Shown here one piece after another: positions 1-5,416 of a DNA stretch of 13,584 bases (positions are counted from its first letter, which is position 1; each line of letters begins with the position of its first letter). The notes under the pieces were generated by a model. The model saw nothing but the letters and a program-made list of their open reading frames with translations. It was not told where the DNA came from and ran no database searches. The position numbers and the translations under genes are program-made. The DNA is from an uncultured Flavobacteriaceae bacterium (GTDB lineage Bacteria > Bacteroidota > Bacteroidia > Flavobacteriales > Flavobacteriaceae), in assembly GCA_947311745.1 (NCBI GenBank), contig CAMZLT010000215.1, positions 1 through 13,584 on the forward strand, in the 5' to 3' direction.

Positions 1-223
1 GACTTGTAGTAACATAATCATCGTTAGCGATACCATTACCCATACTGGTAACATCCCCTAAAGGAACAACTGTACCATTAGCATCATGTGTTTCTAAATA
101 GGCTTCAAAATTATCGTCTGGCACATAGGTTTCTCCTAAAGGACAATGTGTGCTAAAACTACTTGCAGGATCAATTTGTGTCCAGTTTGTAGTAGAATAT
201 GCAACGTCATCTACTTCAATACA
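1..223. repeat. Left copy of ~786-bp module duplication (linker part)
   Basis: This stretch aligns without gaps to 787-1009, an offset of 786 bp or 262 codons. It encodes the linker that contains the Cys pair, the VPDDNFEAYLETHDA segment and MGNGIANDDYVTTS. The copies remain very similar in DNA as well as protein, for example at 1-30 against 787-816. The duplicated module is inside the coding frame of the first LRR gene. Confidence 0.85.
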
Positions 224-1723
224 TAATAAATTTGGGTTGTTAGTTGCATGAAAAGCAATAAAATTTGTGTTATTACCATTTTTAACATTTAATGACGTTA
301 ATTGATTGTTTTGACAATATAATTCATTTAATGAGCTGTTTATGCTAACATCTAATGTTGTTAATAAATTTGTATCACAAGCTATATATTGTAAATTCAA
401 ATTTGTACTAACATCTAATGCTGTTAATTGGCAACCTGTACTTAATAGGTGTGTTAAATTAGTATTATTCGATAAGTTTAGTGTTCCTAATGGGTTGTTT
501 GAACAATGTAAATAAGTTAACGCAGTATTTGAATTAATATTTAGCGAAGTTAATTGATTAGTATTACATGTTAAAGATGACAATAAAGGGTTTGTACTTG
601 TATCTAATGTTGTTAATTGATTATCTCCACAATTTAAATTTTGTAATGCTACATTTTGAGATACATCTAAATTGATTAATTGGTTGCTACCACAATATAA
701 AACTTGTAAAGCTACAAAATCTTCAATACCTGTCATATCAGCAATACTTAATGAGGTAACATCTAAATTAGTTACAGTATCAATACGACTTGTAGTAACA
801 TAATCATCGTTAGCAATACCATTACCCATACTTGTTGGATCTCCTAAAGGAACAACTATATCATTAGCATCATGTGTTTCTAAATAAGCTTCAAAATTAT
901 CGTCTGGAACAAAAGTTTCGCCGTAATGACAATTTAAGCTAAAACTACTTGCTGGATCTATTTGTGTCCAATTTGTTGTTGAATATGCAACATTATCAAC
1001 TTCAATACAAGTTAAGTTATTATTTCCATTAGAGTTAAAATTAGAGGTCGTAATGTTTGTATTATTTCCATTTTTTACATTTAAAGATGTTAGTTGATTG
1101 TTATTACAGAATAAAGTTTGTAATGCTGTATTTTGTGAAACATCTAAATTAACCAATTGATTATTGTTACAATATAAAGATTGTAAAGCTGTGTTTTGTG
1201 AAACATCCAAATTGGTTAATTGGTTGTTACTACAATTTAAAGTTTGTAAAACTGTGTTTTGTGAAACATCTATATTGGTTAATTGGTTGTTACTACAATT
1301 TAAAGTTTGTAAAACTGTGTTTTGTGAAACATCCAAATTGGTTAATTGATTATTATTGCAATCTAAATATTGTAAATTTACTGTATTTGAAATAGTTATA
1401 TTGGTTAATTGATTGGTAGAGCAAAGTAAATATTGTAAATTTGTATTTTGTGAAACATCTAAATTAGATAATTGATTGTTGTTACAAAATAAATACCCTA
1501 AAAAAGTAAAATCTTCAATTCCTGTTAAATTACTAATGTTTTGACCAGAGATATTTAAAAAAACAATGTTACTAATATTAGCGGTTGGTACTTGTCCATC
1601 ATTAGGAATGTCGTCATACAAACTCAATGCGTTCTCAAAATTTGGATCTGGTATTGCGGTGTATTGGGAATAGCCAAATAGGCTAAAGAACAATAATACA
1701 ATAAGTGAAGTGTAAGTTTTCAT
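1..1723 (-). CDS. Secreted leucine-rich-repeat protein, C-terminus beyond window (partial)
   Basis: The frame is open from ATG at 1723 to the left edge, giving 574 residues without a stop. The N-terminus (MKTYTSLIVLLFFSLFGYSQ) is a signal peptide with the usual flavobacterial cleavage after SQ. An IPDPNFENAL head follows at about 24-33. Seven 21-residue repeats begin at residues 83, 104, 125, 146, 167, 188 and 209, of type NQLTNLDVSQNTxLQxLxC. A linker at about 230-345 carries VPDDNFEAYLETHDA and a Cys pair (C239/C265). Seven more repeats begin at 347 to 473, and a second copy of the linker runs to the edge. Repeat Cys recur every 21 residues (C80, C101, C122, C143, C164, C185, C206). Such proteins are secreted and thought to bind proteins or glycans; no ligand can be read from sequence. 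By analogy with the neighbouring paralogue a type IX sorting tail would be expected beyond the edge, but it is not seen here. Confidence 0.93.
   Translation of the reverse strand, partial: MKTYTSLIVLLFFSLFGYSQYTAIPDPNFENALSLYDDIPNDGQVPTANISNIVFLNISGQNISNLTGIEDFTFLGYLFCNNNQLSNLDVSQNTNLQYLLCSTNQLTNITISNTVNLQYLDCNNNQLTNLDVSQNTVLQTLNCSNNQLTNIDVSQNTVLQTLNCSNNQLTNLDVSQNTALQSLYCNNNQLVNLDVSQNTALQTLFCNNNQLTSLNVKNGNNTNITTSNFNSNGNNNLTCIEVDNVAYSTTNWTQIDPASSFSLNCHYGETFVPDDNFEAYLETHDANDIVVPLGDPTSMGNGIANDDYVTTSRIDTVTNLDVTSLSIADMTGIEDFVALQVLYCGSNQLINLDVSQNVALQNLNCGDNQLTTLDTSTNPLLSSLTCNTNQLTSLNINSNTALTYLHCSNNPLGTLNLSNNTNLTHLLSTGCQLTALDVSTNLNLQYIACDTNLLTTLDVSINSSLNELYCQNNQLTSLNVKNGNNTNFIAFHATNNPNLLCIEVDDVAYSTTNWTQIDPASSFSTHCPLGETYVPDDNFEAYLETHDANGTVVPLGDVTSMGNGIANDDYVTTS
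245..685. repeat. Second LRR-coding array, seven diverged 63-bp units
   Basis: On the minus strand this encodes residues 347-493 of the first LRR protein, with seven units of exactly 21 codons. Units keep the L/N/C framework, but their DNA is clearly diverged and some positions are lost, for example NPL, CQL and NLL replacing NQL. It therefore looks older, or less recently homogenised, than the array at 1037-1477. Confidence 0.85.
787..1009. repeat. Right copy of ~786-bp module duplication (linker part)
   Basis: Partner of 1-223 with the same reading frame. The two copies are ungapped across this part; the flanking repeat arrays have diverged further and differ by two codons just before the conserved Cys. 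Confidence 0.85.
1037..1477. repeat. First LRR-coding array, seven 63-bp tandem units, two nearly identical
   Basis: On the minus strand this encodes residues 83-229 of the first LRR protein. The units at 1198-1260 and 1261-1323 are identical at 61 of 63 bases, and the units on either side are also very close. The period is a multiple of three, so gain or loss of a unit keeps the frame. The last unit (LTSLNVKNGNNTN) is a cap-like variant that also ends the second array. Confidence 0.92.
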
Positions 1724-1749
1724 AGTTTAAAAATTTATTTATTAATAAT

Positions 1750-1757
1750 CAAAATTA
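1750..1757 (-). promoter_or_regulatory. Candidate -7 promoter element of first LRR gene
   Basis: The minus strand reads TAATTTTG, an exact match to the Bacteroidota -7 consensus TAnnTTTG, 26 nt upstream of the ATG at 1723. No TTTG or TTG is present at the expected -33 distance. That would fit an activator-dependent promoter using the paired boxes further upstream, but other promoters in this window also lack a -33 element. Confidence 0.5.
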
Positions 1758-1789
1758 GAAAGGTTTTTGTTTTTAAAAAAGTGTCATTG

Positions 1790-1818
1790 AATTAACCGCT
1801 TCTTTAATTCGATTAACC
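1790..1818 (-). promoter_or_regulatory. Paired direct-repeat boxes upstream of first LRR gene
   Basis: The minus strand holds GGTTAATC (1811-1818) and GGTTAATT (1790-1797), with starts 21 bp apart; the extended cores GGTTAATCGAAT and GGTTAATTCAAT match at 10 of 12. The proximal box lies about 32 bp upstream of the candidate -7 element. A similar pair with identical spacing lies upstream of the second LRR gene. Direct repeats around GTTNA spaced 21-22 bp are the known site form for LytTR response regulators; assignment here is inference. Confidence 0.45.
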
Positions 1819-1856
1819 ATACCTTTTTATTAATTAAGTGTTAGATGGGTTAAATT

Positions 1857-1894
1857 AAAAGAAACGTAACATTTTAAATTGTTACGTTTCTTTT
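1857..1894 (-). terminator. Hairpin terminator after second LRR gene
   Basis: The arms GAAACGTAAC (1861-1870) and GTTACGTTTC (1881-1890) are perfectly complementary. Flanking AAAA (1857-1860) and TTTT (1891-1894) extend the stem to about 14 bp, or 15 bp counting the closing A-T inside the loop. Read on the minus strand it follows the stop of the second LRR gene by 11 nt and ends in a T-run, so it should terminate that gene. It is symmetric enough to work in both directions. Confidence 0.85.
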
Positions 1895-1905
1895 GAATAG
1901 CATTT

Positions 1906-3033
1906 TTAGTTAAGTACTATTTTTTTGGTAAAATTATTTTTTTCGGTTACTATTTTTAAAAAGTAAATACCTGAATATAGTTTAGAAACAGGAATTGTAT
2001 TATTTCCATTTTGTATTGTTCCTTTTAAAATAGATTTTCCTGTGATATCAAAAAGTGTGAAATTGGAAGTAATCTCGGTATTTATATATAAAACATCTTT
2101 TACAGGATTTGGATATATTGTAAAGTTCTCTGCGAAATTGAAATCCGTTACAGCGTTTGTGCCACAAGTTGTATCGTAAGTAGCACCAGCGTCTTTAGAC
2201 CAGTATTGGTAAATTCCGTTTCCTGCATTTGCATCAGGAACATTTGCAACTACAATTATCAAATTTGGATCGTTGCTATTAACTTCAACACCTTCCAATA
2301 ATGGATTTTGCGATAAATCCAAGCAGGTTAAATCGTTAAATAATGCTGTAAGACTTGTTAAATTAACACAAGTGGTAACATCTAAATCGGTTAAATGACA
2401 ATTATCTACTGCCAAAAAACTTAAATTAATTAAACCAGTTACGTCAATACTGTCAATTATGTTATTTGAAAAATCAATAATTTCAGCATTTGTAAAATTG
2501 GTGAAGTCAATATTTCCTGAAAAATTATTGTTACTCAATCGGATTTGTGTATAAGGATAACCTGTATTATAAGAGACGCTAGATAAATTACAATTACGAG
2601 CATGTAAAACTTCTAATAAACTGTTTGTAGAAACATCCAAACTTGCCATATTTGCATTATTGTCAATATATAAAGTTTTTAAATTTGGTAAATTAGATAA
2701 GTCAATATTAGTAGTGTTTGTGTCGATAATAGATAAGGTTTCTAAACCTTGTATGGTAAAGGTATAATTTGGTACGTTTGAATACGAACAAGAAAAATAC
2801 GTTAAGTTGGTAAAACTATTGATTCCGGTAAGATCCGTTACGCCTTGATTGTCTAAACTGAGATTGGTAATCGCTAAGGCATCTGCTGTAGAGATTTGTC
2901 CGTTTACAACGCCATCGGTATCCATACCAAAAGTTACCAAAGCATTTTCAAAGTTTACATCTGGAATAGAAATTTGTGCATTACTTAAAAAAGAAATTGT
3001 AAGTAATATTAAAGTTAGTGTAATTTTTTTCAT
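1906..3033 (-). CDS. Secreted leucine-rich-repeat protein with type IX sorting domain
   Basis: This 375-residue protein has a signal peptide ending ...SFLSNAQ (about 1-20) and an IPDVNFENAL head like that of the upstream paralogue. An irregular leucine-rich-repeat region covers about residues 50-265, with units such as LDVTTCVNLTSLTALFNDL. A cap segment ending in DTTCG and a C-terminal type IX secretion sorting domain (about 301-375, FTIYPNPVKDVLYI ... LYSGIYFLKI) follow. It should be exported through the outer membrane and either released or anchored. Unlike its neighbour it has lost the regular Cys and NQLT positions and lacks DNA-level repeats. The two genes look like an old tandem duplication with different later histories. 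A terminator follows it, so it does not share a simple transcript with the first LRR gene. The ligand is unknown. Confidence 0.93.
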   Translation of the reverse strand: MKKITLTLILLTISFLSNAQISIPDVNFENALVTFGMDTDGVVNGQISTADALAITNLSLDNQGVTDLTGINSFTNLTYFSCSYSNVPNYTFTIQGLETLSIIDTNTTNIDLSNLPNLKTLYIDNNANMASLDVSTNSLLEVLHARNCNLSSVSYNTGYPYTQIRLSNNNFSGNIDFTNFTNAEIIDFSNNIIDSIDVTGLINLSFLAVDNCHLTDLDVTTCVNLTSLTALFNDLTCLDLSQNPLLEGVEVNSNDPNLIIVVANVPDANAGNGIYQYWSKDAGATYDTTCGTNAVTDFNFAENFTIYPNPVKDVLYINTEITSNFTLFDITGKSILKGTIQNGNNTIPVSKLYSGIYFLKIVTEKNNFTKKIVLN

Positions 3034-3052
3034 TGTTTGTGTTTTTAAAATT

Positions 3053-3060
3053 CAAGTATA
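3053..3060 (-). promoter_or_regulatory. Weak candidate -7 element of second LRR gene
   Basis: The minus strand reads TATACTTG, 7 of 8 against TAnnTTTG counting the free positions, 19 nt upstream of the ATG at 3033. An alternative with one mismatch (CACTTTTG) lies at 3090-3097, nearer the paired boxes. Sequence alone does not decide between them. Confidence 0.25.
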
Positions 3061-3149
3061 TATAAAATGATTGCATATTTTGTTACCCTCAAAAGTGAGT
3101 TTTTTTGAGTGCTGAAAAATGGAGATTTGGTTATTCTAAGGTTTTATTG

Positions 3150-3178
3150 GATTAACCTAGTACTTTTTTTGATTAATC
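3150..3178 (-). promoter_or_regulatory. Paired direct-repeat boxes upstream of second LRR gene
   Basis: The minus strand reads GATTAATC (3171-3178) and GGTTAATC (3150-3157), with starts 21 bp apart as upstream of the first LRR gene. The proximal extended core GGTTAATCCAAT matches GGTTAATCGAAT of the first gene at 11 of 12. The boxes lie 117 nt or more from the ATG, in the region shared with the divergent Lrp-family gene, so they could also affect that gene. Relation to a LytTR-type regulator is inferred from spacing and core only. Confidence 0.42.
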
Positions 3179-3285
3179 ATTTTTTGAGTTGCTTATGAAT
3201 CGAAATCTATTCCATTTTGGAATTATTGTAAAATCTAAGTAATACTACTTTTTGTGGTTTTTAGAATAATATCATAAAAAATACG

Positions 3286-3293
3286 TAATTTTG
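3286..3293 (+). promoter_or_regulatory. Candidate -7 element of Lrp/AsnC gene
   Basis: TAATTTTG is an exact TAnnTTTG match ending 17 nt before the ATG at 3311, implying a leader of only about ten bases. A TTTG at 3251-3254 is about 31 bp away, too far for a normal -33 element. Confidence 0.5.
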
Positions 3294-3310
3294 TTTCAAA
3301 TTATAATAAA

Positions 3311-3775
3311 ATGAAGGGAAAAGAGTATCAAATTGACGGAATTGATAAAATTATACTTAATCATTTAATTAAAGATGCACGTACACCTATCTTAAAAATA
3401 GCACGAGATGTTGGTATATCAGGAGCTGCAATCCATCAACGTTTGCGTAAGCTAGAAAAAAGTGGTTTGCTTGCTGGTTCTAAATTTATTTTAAATCCTA
3501 AAGTATTAGGTTATAAAACTTTAGCTTTTGTTGGAATTTTTTTAGAAAGTTCTACCAAATACAAAGAGGCTATTAAACGATTAAAAGAAATTGATGAGGT
3601 TACCGAAAGTCATTACACAACAGGTAATTACGGAATTTTTATTAAAATATTATGTAGAGATAACGAACATTTAATGCAAGTGTTAAATTTTAAAATTCAA
3701 AAAATAAGTGGTGTTGCACGAACCGAAACTTTTATTTCTTTAGACCAGCAGATTGATAGACAAATTAAAATTTAA
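3311..3775 (+). CDS. Lrp/AsnC family transcriptional regulator
   Basis: At 154 residues this has the full family length. The N-terminal winged helix-turn-helix (about 8-60) begins IDKIILNHLIKDARTPILKI, with recognition helix ISGAAIHQRLRKLEKSGLL. The RAM ligand-binding and oligomerisation domain (about 65-150) includes ILNPKVLGYKTLAFVGIFLE and ESHYTTGNYGIFIKI. Such proteins form dimers and octamers, bind DNA, and often sense amino acids. The target and effector are unknown; the divergent second LRR gene shares its 277-bp upstream region, so it may regulate itself and that neighbour. The stop codon overlaps the stop of the convergent dipeptidase gene by four bases. Confidence 0.95.
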   Translation: MKGKEYQIDGIDKIILNHLIKDARTPILKIARDVGISGAAIHQRLRKLEKSGLLAGSKFILNPKVLGYKTLAFVGIFLESSTKYKEAIKRLKEIDEVTESHYTTGNYGIFIKILCRDNEHLMQVLNFKIQKISGVARTETFISLDQQIDRQIKI

Positions 3776-4449
3776 TACACGTCAAAATTAAAATAGTGGT
3801 TTCGATATGGTTCGCCTTTTAATGTGAAATGCCACCATTCTTTCGGATACGATCTAAAACCATATTTTTGCATAATTCGTTGTAAAAAAATGCGATTAGC
3901 TTTCTTTCTTTTGGTAAGATTTTGATAGTTTATCCAAGATTCTTTTCCAAAATAATCGTAGGAACTTCCCATATCTAAAACCGAGCCTTTTGCATCAGAA
4001 AAAATAGTTAAATCTACCGTACTTCCACTACTGTGTCTAGATTTTGAAGCAATATAGCCTTCTTTAAATAAATTCTGTTTTTTTACTTTTGGGTAATATT
4101 TTACTTTCATTATAGTATCCGAAACATCTTTTGCCCATTTTACAAAATTTCCGACTGCTTTTTGCGGACGATATCCATCGTATATTTGTAAGCAAAAGCC
4201 ATTTTGAGCTAATTCTGCTTCAATTTTTTCTAATTGAATTGCTGCTTGTTTAGTAAGAATACATTTCTCTGCTAAATAACCAGTTATTTTTTTTCCTGTA
4301 AAATTAGTTGTTTTTGCATAACGAATATCTAATTTTATTGTAGGAATAATATCTTGTACATACACAAAAGTTGGCGGTAATTTTCTTTTAGAATCTATAA
4401 AAGAAAGTAAAAACAACATACCAATAAACAGACTTGTTTTTTTTATCAT
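3772..4449 (-). CDS. D-alanyl-D-alanine dipeptidase, VanX/DdpX family (peptidase M15D)
   Basis: 225 residues from the ATG at 4449. A start at 4482 is also in frame but would place the first 12 codons inside the tRNA gene, so it is rejected. A hydrophobic signal segment (MIKKTSLFIGMLFLLSFIDS) suggests periplasmic location. The VanX active-site pattern is complete: DGYRP with R94, the zinc ligands H139 and D146 in SRHSSGSTVD, and catalytic E204 and zinc ligand H207 in EWWH. The spacings R-H (45), H-D (7) and E-H (3) match those of VanX. The enzyme should cleave D-Ala-D-Ala, probably in peptidoglycan turnover; resistance to vancomycin need not follow, as no vanH or vanA-like gene is near. It begins 14 nt after the 3' end of tRNA-Arg and ends overlapping the Lrp-family stop. 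Confidence 0.92.
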   Translation of the reverse strand: MIKKTSLFIGMLFLLSFIDSKRKLPPTFVYVQDIIPTIKLDIRYAKTTNFTGKKITGYLAEKCILTKQAAIQLEKIEAELAQNGFCLQIYDGYRPQKAVGNFVKWAKDVSDTIMKVKYYPKVKKQNLFKEGYIASKSRHSSGSTVDLTIFSDAKGSVLDMGSSYDYFGKESWINYQNLTKRKKANRIFLQRIMQKYGFRSYPKEWWHFTLKGEPYRNHYFNFDVY

Positions 4450-4463
4450 AAAAAAGAAAAAAG

Positions 4464-4537
4464 TGACTCTGGTAGGATTCAAACCTACAACCGCTGGAGC
4501 CGAAATCCAGTGCGCTATTCAGTTGCGCCACAGAGCC
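4464..4537 (-). tRNA. tRNA-Arg, anticodon UCG
   Basis: A 74-nt cloverleaf: acceptor GGCTCTG/CAGAGTC with one G-T pair, D stem GCGC/GCGC, anticodon stem CTGGA/TCCAG around loop TTTCGGC (anticodon TCG), variable loop CGGTT, T stem GTAGG/CCTAC, discriminator A. CCA is not encoded; CTT follows. The D loop AACTGAATA has A where G19 is expected, and the T loop TTTGAAT has T where C56 is expected. These two positions normally form a tertiary pair, so the double change could keep pairing as A-U. It should read CGA and related arginine codons. Confidence 0.95.
4480..4487 (-). promoter_or_regulatory. Possible -7 element inside tRNA-Arg T arm, facing the dipeptidase gene
   Basis: The minus strand reads TAGGTTTG, an exact match to TAnnTTTG, formed by the T stem and the unusual T loop. 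A start about seven bases downstream would give the dipeptidase gene a leader of roughly 25 nt. No clear -33 element is present, so a chance match within tRNA is quite possible. Confidence 0.2.
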
Positions 4538-4548
4538 ATTTTAGATTG

Positions 4549-4556
4549 CAAACTTA
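4549..4556 (-). promoter_or_regulatory. Candidate -7 element of tRNA-Arg
   Basis: The minus strand reads TAAGTTTG, an exact TAnnTTTG match, 11 nt before the first base of the tRNA and within the 25-nt gap after the nuclease stop. It suggests that the tRNA has its own promoter, with start near 4543. Confidence 0.5.
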
Positions 4557-4562
4557 CAAAAT

Positions 4563-5345
4563 CTATTTAAAAATATCGTTTAAAACTTTTGCTAAACGCA
4601 AACCGCCTTTTTGTAATTGTATACGAACGGTTTGTAAATGCAAATACGAATATTTATATTTTAATTTGTAACCAGGTTTTACCGATGCATATACTTTTTT
4701 AGCTAAGGTTTGCGATTCTAAAACCCAATCGATTAGTTTTCCTTTTTGGTAATTTTTAATTTGTATTTTGGTAAGTTTATTTCTAGTTTTTGCGAGTTCC
4801 GTATAACTCATTTCCCATTGTGTAATCATGTCAATATCCCAAACATGATGCAAGTTAGTTCCTTTGCCAAACCATTGTACTTGGATCGTGTTTCCTCCTT
4901 TATCTGCAGCTCTGCCAACATGTAGCGGTTGGTGTAAGTCGCCAATTAGATGCACTAGCATTTTTAAATGGAATACTTTGTCGTTTTTGCTACTAGTTTT
5001 ATCTTTTAGTATTTTAATACACGAGTTAATACCTGTAATTAAATCGCCTTTTTTATTTTTGTGTGAATGTTCATAATCGCTATCAAATGGAAAATTTACA
5101 TAATGCCAAGGTGAATATTTTCTAAATTTTTTATCAGATTTTATTTCATCTGCATAGGTAGAAATAAACGCTAAACTTTGTCCGTTTAATAATTTTTCTA
5201 TTTTTTTTCTTGTTTTTCTTGTAATATGTTCGGAAGCTATTTCACCAATGGTGCGATGACCTGTCGGACCCCAAATATCGGTGGCAAATAATGAAAATTG
5301 TAAACCTATAATAACTATGAGGGCAAAGAGATTTTTAATGGACAT
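4563..5345 (-). CDS. Secreted S1/P1 family nuclease
   Basis: 260 residues with a signal peptide (about 1-21, ...QFSLFA). All nine residues corresponding to the tri-zinc ligands of P1 nuclease can be placed: W25, H30 (WGPTGHR), D66 (TYADEI), H81 (PWHYVNF), H132, D136 and H142 (HLIGDLHQPLH), H166 and D170 (LHHVWD). The spacings follow the fungal enzyme. These enzymes degrade single-stranded DNA and RNA and remove 3'-phosphates from nucleotides, so the likely role is extracellular or periplasmic nucleic acid scavenging. It has no type IX sorting domain. The gene is divergent from the sugar dehydrogenase (71-bp gap) and followed closely by tRNA-Arg. The start agrees with the signal peptide. Confidence 0.95.
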   Translation of the reverse strand: MSIKNLFALIVIIGLQFSLFATDIWGPTGHRTIGEIASEHITRKTRKKIEKLLNGQSLAFISTYADEIKSDKKFRKYSPWHYVNFPFDSDYEHSHKNKKGDLITGINSCIKILKDKTSSKNDKVFHLKMLVHLIGDLHQPLHVGRAADKGGNTIQVQWFGKGTNLHHVWDIDMITQWEMSYTELAKTRNKLTKIQIKNYQKGKLIDWVLESQTLAKKVYASVKPGYKLKYKYSYLHLQTVRIQLQKGGLRLAKVLNDIFK

Positions 5346-5356
5346 ATTTTATATTT

Positions 5357-5389
5357 TTTGCGAATTTAAAAATAAAATTAGTATGTTTA
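5357..5389 (+). promoter_or_regulatory. Candidate promoter of sugar dehydrogenase gene
   Basis: TTTG (5357-5360) and TATGTTTA (5382-5389) are separated by 21 bp. They resemble the Bacteroidota -33 TTTG and -7 TAnnTTTG elements, with the last base of the -7 box mismatched. The downstream edge is 27 nt before the ATG at 5417. Confidence 0.42.
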
Positions 5390-5416
5390 CCAATATATTT
5401 TAAAAACTAAACTATT

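Noticed and set aside
1164..1395. Short plus-strand ORFs with internally repeated peptides
   Set aside because: They are antisense readings of the 63-bp LRR units; their repetition only mirrors the minus-strand coding repeats.
1037..1477. Regular 63-bp repeats resembling a CRISPR-like or minisatellite array
   Set aside because: The units encode an unbroken series of 21-residue LRRs in one frame of a signal-peptide protein, without spacers of unrelated sequence and without cas genes.
3034..3310. Small gene in the LRR/Lrp divergent gap
   Set aside because: The only sizeable frame is antisense to the second LRR gene's N-terminus; the gap itself shows just promoter-like elements and the paired boxes.
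3772..4449. Vancomycin-resistance determinant based on the VanX-like protein
   Set aside because: No vanH, vanA/B-type ligase or VanRS-like genes are near, and the signal segment suggests a periplasmic peptidoglycan-recycling role instead.
4450..4482. Upstream in-frame ATG for the dipeptidase gene
   Set aside because: It would place the protein start within the tRNA-Arg gene and in front of a good signal peptide beginning at the ATG of 4449.
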